Positions 27,214-37,139 of a stretch of 64,000 nucleotides of DNA are shown one piece after another. Both the position numbers and the translations under genes were made by a program. The stretch is from Chthonomonas sp. UBA2387. GTDB lineage: Bacteria; Armatimonadota; Fimbriimonadia; Fimbriimonadales; Fimbriimonadaceae. Location: NCBI GenBank assembly GCA_002343445.1, contig DDSP01000033.1, positions 61,770 to 125,769 on the forward strand, in the 5' to 3' direction. Within the stretch, counting starts at the first letter, position 1. Every line of letters begins with the position of its first letter. The notes beneath the pieces are model-generated. The model did no database searches, had not been told where the DNA came from, and saw only the letters and a list, made by a program, of their open reading frames with translations.

Positions 27214-28107
27214 ATGAGAACGCTGGCCACGGTCGACATCGGGAGCAACACCGCCCATCTGCTCATCGCGCGCACCGATGGCCGACGCCTGACCCGCATG
27301 GTCAACCGCTCGGAGTGGCTCTCGCTCGGCGAGATCGTCTCGGCCGAGCAAGAGCTTCCCGAGTCCACGGTCAAGGACGTCATCCAAGCGCTGCAGCGGT
27401 TCAAGGCGCTGGCTCAGGCCGAAGGCGCGGAGCCGCTGACGGTGTTCGCGACCGAAGCCGTTCGTGCGGCGGCCAACCATAGCGAAGCGCTCGACCAGAT
27501 CGAACAGGCAACCGGGCTGCGCGTCGAACTCGCCAGCCCGAGACGCGAAGCCGAACTCGGCGTTCTGGGTGCAAGCCTGGATACCCAGTTCTGCGGGGCG
27601 ACGGCCTACGTGGAGGCCGGGGGCGGCAGCATCCAGATCGCGCACACCCACGGAGACGCCATCCTGGAGGAGCGCTCGTTGCCGCTGGGCACGGGGCGGC
27701 TGATTGCGACTTTCGGTCTCGGCCAGCCTTGCCCTCCAACGACCTTGGAGCGTCTGGAGCGGTTCGTTGAAGAGACCCTCGATGGGGCCGAGTTTGCTCC
27801 AGTGCCGCGCGTCGTGGCCTCGGGTGGCGTGGCGCGAGGGCTGTGGCGCGCGCTGCATCCGGACGGCGACCGGGCCCTTGCCCTTCCCGAGTTGGACTAC
27901 ATCGTTTGGAGCGCTCAGCGGCTTCGCGTGTCGCAGATCGTCGGACGGTTTTCGGTCAAGGAGAAGCGTGCCGCCACCCTGCTGCCGGGCGCAGTCGCCT
28001 ACCGGGCGATCCTGCGGCGGTTGGGAGCCGCCGAGATGACGGTCAGCTCCTATGGCGTCCGCGAAGGGGCGCTGCTGGAACAAGCCCGCAATGGAGGCAA
28101 ACGTTGA
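27214..28107 (+). CDS. Ppx/GppA-type phosphatase (exopolyphosphatase family)
   Basis: 297 residues, the short two-domain form. TVDIGSNTAHLLIA (6-19) is the phosphate-1 loop of the actin-like fold; FATEAVRAAAN and YVEAGGGSIQIA follow with the catalytic acidic residues. The family degrades polyphosphate or pppGpp; the immediate coupling to ppk1 favours polyphosphate. Its stop overlaps the TTG start of ppk1. It lacks the C-terminal HD extension of enterobacterial Ppx, as in many other bacteria. Confidence 0.9.
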   Translation: MRTLATVDIGSNTAHLLIARTDGRRLTRMVNRSEWLSLGEIVSAEQELPESTVKDVIQALQRFKALAQAEGAEPLTVFATEAVRAAANHSEALDQIEQATGLRVELASPRREAELGVLGASLDTQFCGATAYVEAGGGSIQIAHTHGDAILEERSLPLGTGRLIATFGLGQPCPPTTLERLERFVEETLDGAEFAPVPRVVASGGVARGLWRALHPDGDRALALPELDYIVWSAQRLRVSQIVGRFSVKEKRAATLLPGAVAYRAILRRLGAAEMTVSSYGVREGALLEQARNGGKR

Positions 28108-30149
28108 GACGACGCGCCGACGACTCCAACGAACCCAGATATCTCAACCGCGAACGGAGCTGGCTGCGCTTCAACGAGCGCGTTTTGGAGCTTGCCGAGG
28201 ACGAGGCGACGCCCCTGCTCGAACGCCTGTTCTTCCTTTCCATCTTCGAGTCGAATCTGGACGAGTTCTACATGGTCCGCGTTTCGGGTTGGATGGAACA
28301 GCGGGATGGCGGCGGGCTCCAGCTCACGGTGGACGGATATACGCCCCAAGAGCAACTCGATCTCATCCGCGAACACGCCTTGCCCCTTCGCGTGAGAGCG
28401 GCAAGTGCGTTGGAGTCCCTTTGGCCCCTGCTCGCCGAGGAGGGCATCCGCTTGCGTCGCGTCGAGGAGTTGGACGACGCCCAACGCGCTTGGCTGTCCG
28501 ACAAGTTCCAGCGAGACGTGTTCCCCGTTTGCACCCCGCTCATTCTGCACCCCAGCCCTTCCCCGCCGTTCATTTCCAACCGTAGTCTGAACCTGGCCGT
28601 CGTCATCGGGGACAAGAAGGCGCCCAAGCTGGCCCGCGTCAAGGTCCCGTCCGTGCTGCCCCGGTTCATCGGGCTACCTGGCGGACGCGATTTCGTCACC
28701 AGCGAAGACCTGTTGGCCCACCACCTCGAAACCCTCTTCCCGGGCGTCCAGTTGCGGGAAACGCACTTGTTCCGGGTCGTACGGGATGCCGACATCGAGA
28801 TCCGCGAGACCGACGCCGCCGACCTTGTGACCACTATCGAGGAGACGATTCGCGCGCGGCGCTTCGGCGCTGCGGTGTTGCTCGAAGTCGCTCCGAAAAT
28901 GCCCAAAGAGGTTCGGCGGACGCTGCGCGCCATTCTCGATCTGGACGAAGAAGACGTGTTCGAAGTGCCTGGGATACTGGGAATGGAGGGGCTTTCGGAC
29001 TTGGCTTCCCTGCCCAAGCCCAAGCTGCGATACGCCCGGCACACGCCCGTGCTCAGCGAGCGACTGCGCGAAGGCAACCTCTTCGCCACGATCGCCAAGG
29101 GCGACGTCTTGGTCCACCATCCGTTCGATGGTTTCGCCTCCGTCGAAGGCTTCGTCCGCGCGGCAGCCAACGATCCGGCCGTGATCGGCATCAAGCAGAC
29201 GCTCTACCGGGTCGGGGCCGAATCGCCCATCGTCGATGCGCTGTTGCAGGCCGCCGAGGCTGGAAAGCAAGTGGCGGCGATGGTCGAACTCAAAGCCCGA
29301 TTCGACGAGAGCAACAACCTGGTGTGGGCGCGCAAGCTGGAGCGGGCCGGCGTACACGTCACCTATGGCTTCGCCGAGATGAAGACCCACGCCAAGATGT
29401 GCCTTGTCGTGCGCCGCGAGCCGAAGGGCATCCGCTCCTACGCGCACGTCGGCACGGGCAACTACAACCCCTCGACCGCGCGCGTCTACACCGATCTGGG
29501 CCTGTTCACGTGCGACAAGGAGATCACGCAAGACGTGGCCGAGCTGTTCAACCTGCTCACCGGCTTTTCGAAGCAGGACTCGTTCCGCGCCTTGGTCGTG
29601 GCGCCGCTGAACCTGCGCGAGGGCATCATCGAGCGAATCGAACGCGAGGCGAAGCACTTCCAAGCCACGGGCAAGGGCCACATCGTGTTCAAGGTGAACA
29701 GCCTGGTGGACCCCGAAGTGATCGACGCCTTGTACGAAGCGAGTGCGGTGGGCGTCCCGATCGACCTGATCGTGCGCGGCATCTGTTGCCTTCGGCCGGG
29801 AGTCGAGGGTCTGAGCAAGACGATCAGGGTGCGCTCGATTCTGGGGCGATTCCTCGAGCACTCGCGCGTGTATTGGTTCGAGAACGGAGGCACGCCCGAC
29901 GTGCTCATCGGGAGCGCCGACCTCATGCCCCGCAACCTCGACCGGCGCATCGAGACGCTGGTCCCCGTCCGGGCGAAGAAGCTGGTCGGCCACCTGCGAA
30001 GCGTGGTGCTCGAGGCGTACTTGCAAGACCAGTCGAATGCTTGGACGCTGGATTCGGATGGCCTGTACAAGCGGTCCCGCAAGAAGAACTCGATCTCCGC
30101 GCAGAAGTCGTTGGCCGAACCCCCGACTGCCGGCAGCGTGGTGGCGTAA
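28104..30149 (+). CDS. ppk1: Polyphosphate kinase 1
   Basis: 681 residues from a TTG overlapping the ppx stop (TTGA), with GGAGG in the ppx end as its Shine-Dalgarno. The N-terminal helical domain begins RYLNRERSWLRFNERVLELA. The phosphorylated histidine is His448 in SYAHVGTGNYNPSTARVYTD, and MKTHAKMCLVVRR and RGICCLRPGV mark the two phospholipase-D-like catalytic domains. It polymerises phosphate from ATP reversibly. A TTG start is unusual for a housekeeping gene but gives the expected length; an in-frame ATG would require an N-terminal extension through ppx. Confidence 0.95.
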   Translation: MRRRADDSNEPRYLNRERSWLRFNERVLELAEDEATPLLERLFFLSIFESNLDEFYMVRVSGWMEQRDGGGLQLTVDGYTPQEQLDLIREHALPLRVRAASALESLWPLLAEEGIRLRRVEELDDAQRAWLSDKFQRDVFPVCTPLILHPSPSPPFISNRSLNLAVVIGDKKAPKLARVKVPSVLPRFIGLPGGRDFVTSEDLLAHHLETLFPGVQLRETHLFRVVRDADIEIRETDAADLVTTIEETIRARRFGAAVLLEVAPKMPKEVRRTLRAILDLDEEDVFEVPGILGMEGLSDLASLPKPKLRYARHTPVLSERLREGNLFATIAKGDVLVHHPFDGFASVEGFVRAAANDPAVIGIKQTLYRVGAESPIVDALLQAAEAGKQVAAMVELKARFDESNNLVWARKLERAGVHVTYGFAEMKTHAKMCLVVRREPKGIRSYAHVGTGNYNPSTARVYTDLGLFTCDKEITQDVAELFNLLTGFSKQDSFRALVVAPLNLREGIIERIEREAKHFQATGKGHIVFKVNSLVDPEVIDALYEASAVGVPIDLIVRGICCLRPGVEGLSKTIRVRSILGRFLEHSRVYWFENGGTPDVLIGSADLMPRNLDRRIETLVPVRAKKLVGHLRSVVLEAYLQDQSNAWTLDSDGLYKRSRKKNSISAQKSLAEPPTAGSVVA

Positions 30150-30179
30150 GCTGGCATGCGGGAACGTGCCGGAAGGAAC

Positions 30180-30317
30180 ATGAAGCCGTCCGTCGCGGGG
30201 CGCCAACGTTCCCGCGTTTCCAGCCGGCGGCGCCTCTGGATCCTTTGGTCCATCATCGGCCTGATGGTCACGGTCTATTTGGCCTTGAAGCTGAACGCCA
30301 CGGCCCGCATCCGCTAG
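30180..30317 (+). CDS. Tiny membrane protein, 45 residues
   Basis: An ATG at 30180 follows GGAAGGA by three bases, an excellent ribosome site. The product has a basic N-terminus (KPSVAGRQRSRVSSRRR) and one membrane helix (WILWSIIGLMVTVYLALKL). The positive-inside rule places the N-terminus in the cytoplasm. It starts 30 bases after ppk1, and the 449-residue membrane protein follows about 100 bases later. Family not recognised; a regulatory or stabilising subunit is only a guess. Confidence 0.62.
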   Translation: MKPSVAGRQRSRVSSRRRLWILWSIIGLMVTVYLALKLNATARIR

Positions 30318-30418
30318 GCCGAATGCAGGATGCAGTTCCCATAGGGCGAACGTCTCTGTGAGTAGAGCCGCTCGCCCGACGCGCGCGTCGGACATGCAGG
30401 TTCGCTTGGAAGCGGAAC

Positions 30419-31768
30419 ATGACCGAAGCCTTGCCTTGGCTCCTCCTCGTCGCTGCGCTCGTCGCCATACCTTTGGCACGCTCCAAAGAGCCCTCCTCCC
30501 CCGCCAAGCCCCTCTCCCTTGTGGGGCCCGTCGTCTTCGGGTTGCTCGCGCTCGCACTCGCCTTTGGGACCGGGGCGGCCGATGGCGTCCGCAACGCGAC
30601 GCTCGCCCTTGCCCTCGCCCTGGTGGTCGCGCGCGGTTTGGCCCTCGCGCCCGCGTCGCTGGCCTTGGGCGGCAACCAGGCGTTTGCCTACGGCATCGGT
30701 GGGGCGTTGGTGGCGCTCGGCGGACTCTGGGCCGAGGGAGGTCCCTTTGTCGCGGTGGGCTTGGCGGCGGGGCTGGCGCTCGGCGCGGCCCGGGGATGGA
30801 CGTGGCTCGGCTTGGGGGGCGCGATCGTGGCGCTCGTCAACGGGCTCGGCGCGAAGTCGGAGATCGGGGCGGCGTCCAGCCTCGGCACGGCCTTGGCTTT
30901 TGCCATCGTGCTTGCTTGGGTGCTCCGTTCGCTTCTGGCCGGACGGGGGCAATCTTGGCTACCCGGAGTCGCTGGCGCAGCGTTGGCTGCCGTGGGCGCG
31001 TGCTTGGCGGCGAACCAGTACGTCGTCATCGCCGATGGCCTGGTGCTGGTGGCTGTCGCCGTGGTGTGTGCTGTCGTGGCCCGCGCCGCTTCGTTGGGTT
31101 CGGCGAGTTCGTTCGCGTCCATTTTGTGCGCCGTCGTGTGGCTTGCGGGCGCGAGCATCGCGTTCGGTTTGGCTCGCGGCCTCGGTATGTCGGTGCTGTT
31201 CGCGGTGGGCTTGGCGCTCAGCGGCCTGTTGGGCGAAACGCGGCGCTTGGCCGCGCTTGGGCCTCTGGGAGGCTTGGTCGCCTACCGGCTGTTCCGCGAG
31301 CACTTCACCGAGGCCAGCCGTTCGCTCGACATCGGCCAGCATTACGCGATCGTCGGGCTGGTGGCGGCCATGCTCGTCCCGCTGGCCGTGGCGCAGTGGC
31401 GGGCGATGGCGAAGGGCCACGAGACCCCGCAAGCCGCTCTCGGCGAAGGCGCGTTGCTCGGTTTGAGCATGGCTTCCCTGGCCACGGGCATCGTCCTCCT
31501 GGCCGCGAAGGGCGCGGTCGGCATGCTGGTCGGCTTCGGCATCGCCCCCATTGCGGCGATGCTGTCCGATCAGGAGCCTGAAGAGACCCACTCGCTCGCC
31601 CTCGGTTGGGGCCTGCTGGCCTTGCCGACGTTCGCCGCCCTCGACGCCATGCTCGACCTCTCGCGCGACGACAAGGTCCAGTTCCTCGTCAAGGCCTCGG
31701 TCGCGTTGATCGCCCTCGCCATCGCTTTGACCTTCCTTTCGCCCAAGAACACCCAAGAGACTCCATGA
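30419..31768 (+). CDS. Polytopic membrane protein of unknown function
   Basis: 449 residues, Ala/Leu/Gly-rich, with about 12-14 hydrophobic segments and very few charged residues. Short polar loops include FREHFTEASRSLDIGQHY and SDQEPEETH. I cannot match it to a transporter family; it may be a flippase-like or unknown transport protein. Its stop overlaps the A2M start (ATGA), so synthesis of the two is coupled and a role at the cell envelope is plausible. Composition alone can make such proteins look alike, so no function is assigned. Confidence 0.75.
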   Translation: MTEALPWLLLVAALVAIPLARSKEPSSPAKPLSLVGPVVFGLLALALAFGTGAADGVRNATLALALALVVARGLALAPASLALGGNQAFAYGIGGALVALGGLWAEGGPFVAVGLAAGLALGAARGWTWLGLGGAIVALVNGLGAKSEIGAASSLGTALAFAIVLAWVLRSLLAGRGQSWLPGVAGAALAAVGACLAANQYVVIADGLVLVAVAVVCAVVARAASLGSASSFASILCAVVWLAGASIAFGLARGLGMSVLFAVGLALSGLLGETRRLAALGPLGGLVAYRLFREHFTEASRSLDIGQHYAIVGLVAAMLVPLAVAQWRAMAKGHETPQAALGEGALLGLSMASLATGIVLLAAKGAVGMLVGFGIAPIAAMLSDQEPEETHSLALGWGLLALPTFAALDAMLDLSRDDKVQFLVKASVALIALAIALTFLSPKNTQETP

Positions 31769-34700
31769 AGACCAACCCTCTCGTCGCCCGAATGATCGGC
31801 CTCAGCATCGGCGTGCTGGGCTGTTTGGCGCTGCTGGCCCAAGGCGTCACCGAAGAGGTGCCCCGGGGCGGGTTGACGGGCACGTTGACCATGTCGGAGA
31901 ACGGTCGTCCGCTGCCCAAGGCGGCCGTGTACCTGACCGAAGTCAACGGCGACCGCTACCGCTACGTCCACACGGACGATCAGGGTCGGTTCGTGTTCCG
32001 CAACGTGGTCGCCGGGGCGTATGCCTTGAGTTTCTCGGCCAAAGCCCACACCGCAGAGGAACAGACCATTACGATCGCCGAGGGGCCGGCCACGGTTCAC
32101 GACGTCGCCCTCGCTCCGTCGCCCCCCTACCTTGACTTCCACTACTCGACCCACACGTACACACCCGGCGAAGAGCCCGAGTACCAGCTGACGGGGTTCA
32201 CCCAATCGGCGAATCTCGAGGTGGCGGTCTATCGGCTCGACTTCAACGAGATCGCCAAGAGCGGATCGTTGTACAGCGTGCTCAGCGACCTCCGGTGGGA
32301 TCGGAACAAGAGCGGCATGCTCAAACCGGAAAACCAAGTCGCCAAGTTCGAGCGCACGCCCCAGATGGTGGATGCCGAAGGGGTGTTCATCGAAAAGGTG
32401 GCTTTGGACCCCATGCCGGAGGGAGTGTATTGGATCGAGGCGACCTCGGGAACGACCCGAGCGGGCTCCTACGCGATGGTGACCACCACAGCCGCGGTGG
32501 CCAAGGCGTCGTCGTCGGGCACGCTTTGCTACGTCACCGACATCGTCAGCGGCCAGCCCATCGCCGGTGCCAAGGTCACGTTGATGGCCAATGAGCAAGC
32601 CAAAGCCGAAGGCGTCACCAACGCAAGCGGCTTGGTCGAACTGCCCGTGGCCGGCGACAGCGAGCAGGTTTTGTTGGTCCAACGTGGTGCGGATTCGTTC
32701 GCGATGGTCTCGTTCTGGAACAGCGGCGAGAGGAGCGACGGCGTCACGATTTCCACCTACACCGATCGGCCGATCTACCGGCCCGGCCACACCATCGAGT
32801 TCAAGGGCTTGGCCCGGCGTTGGGCCAACGACGCGTACCAAGCGATGCCCAACACGCCCGTGCTCGTTCAAGTCCGCGACCCGCGCGACAACCTGGTCGA
32901 ATCGCTGAACCTGACCACGACGGGCGCGGGATCGTTCACGGGCTCCTTCAGCCTCTCCACCGAGGCGGAGCCGGGCACCTACTACGTGGTCACCCAGATC
33001 GGGCAGAACACCCATTACGGCTACGTCACCGTGGCCAACTACAGCAAGCCCGAGATGCAGTTGACCGTCAAGCCGGGCAAGCCTGTCTACCTGCGTGGCG
33101 ACCAGGTCGAGATGACGGTTCAAGCGGAGTACTTCTTCGGCGGGCCTGTGGTCGGCGCCTCGGTGACCGGCTATATCCTGCGCAACGACGCCTATGGCGG
33201 CGGCTGGTGGGATACCGACAACGACTCGGGAGAGTACGTCCAGGACTATGAAGGCACGACCGACGCCAACGGCAAGTTCGTGCTGCGGTTCGGTTCGCGC
33301 ACGCCCAACAACCCGAACGAACTCGACTCGCAGTTCACGGTCTACGCCACCGTCTCCGAAGCCGACGGCCGATCCGTGAGCGGTGAGGGCAAGGCGCTCG
33401 TCGCCCGAGGCGAGTACTCGCTGGAAGTCGAGCCGCTGCAATACACGGTGGTCAGGGGCCAGCAGGCAAGCGTCAGGATCACCATGGCCAACCATGCCGA
33501 CGGCAAGCCCGTGGCCAACCGCGAAGTGCGTATCGTCTCGGCTACCGAGCGCTGGGCCAATGGGCGCGAGGTCCGCGATCCCGGCACCTCCCTGACGGCC
33601 AAGACCAACGCCGAGGGAGTCGCCACGGTGCGGGTTCCCACCAACTCGGATGGCGCGTTGGTCGTTCGGGCGAGCGCCCAAGACGATCGAGGCAACACCA
33701 TCGAGGCCACCACCCAGGTCTGGGTGGGCGACGTGAGCTGGGGTCCCGAGTCGGACCAGGGACTGACCGTGACGCTCGACCGAGCCGAGTACGGCGTCGG
33801 CGACGAGGCGTCGGTCCTCATCCGCACACCGAACCCCGGCGGAGTCGCTCTGGTGACCGTCGAGGCCGATCGCATCTACACGACGCGGCTGGTGCCCCTG
33901 ACCGCGCAATCCACCCGCATCGAACTCGACGTGGACCGGCGTATGGCGCCCAACGCGTTCGTGTCGGCCGTCTACGTCCGGAACAAACGCTTCGATCAGG
34001 CCGATGCGAGTTTGGCTGTCAACGTGCCCGACCGAAAGCTCCAAGTGACCGTCGAAAGCGATGCCGCTTCATATCTTCCAGGTCGCGAAGCCAGATTCAA
34101 AGTCACGACCCGCGACGCCAACGGCAACCCCGTGCCCGCCGAGTTCTCGTTCGGATTGGTGGACGAAGCGATCTACGCACTCAAGGAAGACCGGTTCGAC
34201 CCCTACGAGGAGTTCTATCCCCAACGCTACAACGGCGTGCAGACGAGCCACTCATTCCCCGAGGTGTATCTGGACGGCGACGAGAAGGGACCGGTGAGCG
34301 TGGACATCCGCCGCGAGTTCAAGGATACGGCCACCTGGCAACCCGTACTTGAGACCGATGACACCGGCACCGCCAACGTCACCGTTCGGCTACCCGACAA
34401 CCTGACGGGATGGCGGGCGACCGTGGTGGCCATCACCGACGACGCCAAGGTCGGCAAATCCACCCATAAGATCGTGGCCAAGAAGCCGGTCATGGTGCGC
34501 CTGCAGCCGCCGACGTTCCTGGTGGATGGCGACGAGCAGGTCATCGGTGCGGTGGTCATGAACGAAACCAGTCAAGACGCCGAGTTCGACGTCGAACTGA
34601 AGGCGGTCGGGGTGACCATCCTCTCCGATGCCAAGCAACGCGCGTCCATCCGCAGGGGCGGCTCGCACAGCGTCTCGTGGCGGGTCAAGGCCGCTCAGAC

Positions 34701-36402
34701 CACGTCCGCCGTGCTGACCGTGACCGCTGTCTCGAATGGTTCGGGCAGACCCTCGGACGGCATGGAGTCCCGCGTGCCGGTAATGACGTTCGGCGATTGG
34801 ACGCGCGAGGCGCGAGCCGGTTCGACAGACGCGTCGGCACGACTCGAGTTGAACTTGCAGAGCGGTGCTTACACGGAGGCGTCCACGCTGAAGATCACGT
34901 TGGCCTCCACGCTGGCCTCCGATATGTTCACCACGCTGGACGCGTTGGTGGAGTACCCCTACGGGTGCGTCGAGCAGACGATGAGCCGGTTCATGCCGCT
35001 GGTCGTGGCGTCCCGTGCCGTGGACTCGCTGGGCTTGCCGCCGCTCGCCCGCCGCGCCGAAATCCCGAAGATGGTGCGCGCCAGCTACGATCGGCTCCGC
35101 AACTTGCGCTCGGGCCAAGCCTGGGGCTGGTGGCAGAACGGCGATCTCGACCCGTACATGACGGCCTACGTCTTGGAGGGCTTCTACCGCGCCAGCCTCG
35201 CCGGTTATCCGCCGCCCGCCGATCTGGTCGGCCCAGCGCTCGACGAATCGGTCAAGTGGCTCGCGTCTCCCCCGCCCCAACGCAAAGGCGACGATGAGGA
35301 TGTCGTGCGCCAGCGACGCTCCGATATGGCCGACCGCGCGTATCTGGCCTATGTCGTGGCCCTCCATGGTCGAGACTCGTCCCGGGAAGTCGCCTCGCAA
35401 CGCATGCACCCGCAAAACCCTGACGCCGTCGCGTTGCTCGGATTGGCAGCGGTCGCACTCGGCGACCAAGCCAAGGCCGCCGAGGCGATCGGCGTGCTGT
35501 CGCGAGCGGCCAAGACCACCGATCAGCAAGCCCATTGGGATCCGGCAAGCTACTTTGGCGTCGAGACCACGTCCCGGGCGCTGAGCCTGCTCTCGCACGC
35601 CGCCCCGTCCAACCCGTTGATTCCCAAGGTCGTCCGATACCTGACGTCCATGCGACGGGCGGATGGCTGGTCGAGCACCCGGGATACGGCCCTGACCCTC
35701 GTCGCGATCATCAGCCACCTGCAGCGCACCCAGGAACTCACCACCACCCCCATCGCCACGCTCCTTATCAACGGCGAAACGATCTTCGGGGCGCCGCTCG
35801 ATCGAGCACGCGGTGCGACATCGCTCAACGTTCCCGTGGCCAAGTTGAAGAGCGGGGCGAACACCATCGAAGTGCGCGCCGAAGGAGGCACGGTCTATTA
35901 CAGCGTCCAGTTGGACCAGGTGGTGCCCCGCCAAGAGATCGAGGCCAAGCCCAGCGCCATCGTCAAGGTCACCCGCTCCTACCACACGCTGGAACCCAGG
36001 CGGCTGGAAGACGGAACCCTTCGGTTGGGCGAATCGAGGAATCCCGTTGAGAAGGTGACCGAAGGCACGACCATCCGCGTCAAGCTGACGCTCGAGGCCA
36101 ATCAGGTCATTCCATACGCCATGATCGAGGACCCGTTCCCGAGCAACCTGCGTCCGCAGGTCCGATATGACCTGGAGCCGTGGGAAGACTGGCGGTTCTG
36201 GTTCTCGGGGGCGAGCCAACGCGACGACCGGATGGTTTTCTTCAGCCGATGGCTGAACCAGGGCACCAACGTGATCGAGTACGAGTTGATCGCGGAGTCC
36301 ACCGGCGTCTCGCGGGCGGCCCCCGTGAAGGTCTCGAACATGTACGATCCGAGCGTCTTCGCGACTTCGGCGAGCAACAAGTTCGAGGTGACCAAGCGGT
36401 GA
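31765..36402 (+). CDS. Bacterial alpha-2-macroglobulin with thioester motif
   Basis: 1545 residues from the ATG overlapping the previous stop. After a signal peptide or lipobox-like start (IGVLGC, Cys20) comes a carboxypeptidase-regulatory-like domain (PLPKAAVYLTEV). Macroglobulin domains follow (TYTPGEEPEY, STYTDRPIYRPGHTIEFKG), then the A2M bait-proximal region (TANVTVRLPDNLTGWRATVV). The thioester CxEQ is intact: YPYGCVEQTMSRF with Cys1068. It is expected to trap foreign peptidases in the periplasm or at the surface. Usual partners such as PbpC are absent; VanW follows with a GTGA overlap. Confidence 0.93.
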   Translation: MKTNPLVARMIGLSIGVLGCLALLAQGVTEEVPRGGLTGTLTMSENGRPLPKAAVYLTEVNGDRYRYVHTDDQGRFVFRNVVAGAYALSFSAKAHTAEEQTITIAEGPATVHDVALAPSPPYLDFHYSTHTYTPGEEPEYQLTGFTQSANLEVAVYRLDFNEIAKSGSLYSVLSDLRWDRNKSGMLKPENQVAKFERTPQMVDAEGVFIEKVALDPMPEGVYWIEATSGTTRAGSYAMVTTTAAVAKASSSGTLCYVTDIVSGQPIAGAKVTLMANEQAKAEGVTNASGLVELPVAGDSEQVLLVQRGADSFAMVSFWNSGERSDGVTISTYTDRPIYRPGHTIEFKGLARRWANDAYQAMPNTPVLVQVRDPRDNLVESLNLTTTGAGSFTGSFSLSTEAEPGTYYVVTQIGQNTHYGYVTVANYSKPEMQLTVKPGKPVYLRGDQVEMTVQAEYFFGGPVVGASVTGYILRNDAYGGGWWDTDNDSGEYVQDYEGTTDANGKFVLRFGSRTPNNPNELDSQFTVYATVSEADGRSVSGEGKALVARGEYSLEVEPLQYTVVRGQQASVRITMANHADGKPVANREVRIVSATERWANGREVRDPGTSLTAKTNAEGVATVRVPTNSDGALVVRASAQDDRGNTIEATTQVWVGDVSWGPESDQGLTVTLDRAEYGVGDEASVLIRTPNPGGVALVTVEADRIYTTRLVPLTAQSTRIELDVDRRMAPNAFVSAVYVRNKRFDQADASLAVNVPDRKLQVTVESDAASYLPGREARFKVTTRDANGNPVPAEFSFGLVDEAIYALKEDRFDPYEEFYPQRYNGVQTSHSFPEVYLDGDEKGPVSVDIRREFKDTATWQPVLETDDTGTANVTVRLPDNLTGWRATVVAITDDAKVGKSTHKIVAKKPVMVRLQPPTFLVDGDEQVIGAVVMNETSQDAEFDVELKAVGVTILSDAKQRASIRRGGSHSVSWRVKAAQTTSAVLTVTAVSNGSGRPSDGMESRVPVMTFGDWTREARAGSTDASARLELNLQSGAYTEASTLKITLASTLASDMFTTLDALVEYPYGCVEQTMSRFMPLVVASRAVDSLGLPPLARRAEIPKMVRASYDRLRNLRSGQAWGWWQNGDLDPYMTAYVLEGFYRASLAGYPPPADLVGPALDESVKWLASPPPQRKGDDEDVVRQRRSDMADRAYLAYVVALHGRDSSREVASQRMHPQNPDAVALLGLAAVALGDQAKAAEAIGVLSRAAKTTDQQAHWDPASYFGVETTSRALSLLSHAAPSNPLIPKVVRYLTSMRRADGWSSTRDTALTLVAIISHLQRTQELTTTPIATLLINGETIFGAPLDRARGATSLNVPVAKLKSGANTIEVRAEGGTVYYSVQLDQVVPRQEIEAKPSAIVKVTRSYHTLEPRRLEDGTLRLGESRNPVEKVTEGTTIRVKLTLEANQVIPYAMIEDPFPSNLRPQVRYDLEPWEDWRFWFSGASQRDDRMVFFSRWLNQGTNVIEYELIAESTGVSRAAPVKVSNMYDPSVFATSASNKFEVTKR

Positions 36403-37139
36403 TCTCTCGCTGGGTGGCGGTGGCCGCGTTCGGCACGCTGGTCGGCTTGGGCTATGCCGTACTGGCTCGGCCAGCGAAACCCGAGGTCGTGCTCGGGGCC
36501 TACGTCACGTCGCTCAATGGGCGGGACGGTGGGCAGCGCCGCAACGCGGAAACGTGCCTCAAGAAGTTGAATGGCACGGTGATCGAGGCGGGCGAGACGT
36601 TCTCGTTCAACCAGATCGTCGGCACTTGGTCGCGCGATGCGGGGTATGCGAAGGCGCCGGTCAGCTACGGCGGCCAGCTCATCCCTTTCTGGGGCGGCGG
36701 CGTTTGCCAAACGTCTTCGACGGTCTACAACGCGGCTTTGCTCGCCGGGTTGCCCATCGTGCAGCGTCACAAGCACCACTTCGCGCCTGGTTATGTGGCC
36801 GCCGGTCGCGATGCCGCCGTGGCGTATCCCAACATTGACCTGCAGTTCTTGAACGACACAGGTGCGCCCATCGAAGTTCGCGGGCGCGTTCAAGGCGACA
36901 CGTTGCTCGTGGAACTGATCGGACCTCGGCCTCTCGATCGCCCGGTGAGAATCGCGCAACGCATGATGCAGGAGCGCCGGCCGATGACCTTGCGCACGGG
37001 CTCGGGCCCCACGGTGAAGCAGCGGAACCCGGGCAAGGTCGGCTCGCAGGTAGCCACCTACCGCCTATGGCCCGATCGCGAGGAGCTTCTGAGCGTGGAC
37101 TCCTACCCCGTGATGCACCGCATTCTCGAATCGCGGTGA
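36399..37139 (+). CDS. VanW-family protein
   Basis: 246 residues from a GTG overlapping the A2M stop. One N-terminal membrane segment (VAVAAFGTLVGLGYAVLA) precedes the VanW domain: GETFSFNQIVGTWSRDAGY, GGGVCQTSSTVYNAAL and PNIDLQFLNDTGAPIEV. VanW domains are widespread, lie outside the membrane and have no proven activity; a link to peptidoglycan is inferred from context. Because it is coupled to A2M, it probably works at the same site. Confidence 0.88.
   Translation: MISRWVAVAAFGTLVGLGYAVLARPAKPEVVLGAYVTSLNGRDGGQRRNAETCLKKLNGTVIEAGETFSFNQIVGTWSRDAGYAKAPVSYGGQLIPFWGGGVCQTSSTVYNAALLAGLPIVQRHKHHFAPGYVAAGRDAAVAYPNIDLQFLNDTGAPIEVRGRVQGDTLLVELIGPRPLDRPVRIAQRMMQERRPMTLRTGSGPTVKQRNPGKVGSQVATYRLWPDREELLSVDSYPVMHRILESR

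Noticed and set aside
28674..30557. A 627-codon minus-strand frame opposite ppk1
   Set aside because: Ppk1 motifs are intact on the plus strand; the shadow frame has no domains.
31570..34044. An 824-codon minus-strand frame opposite A2M
   Set aside because: A2M has intact domains and thioester; the opposite frame has no motif and no ribosome site.
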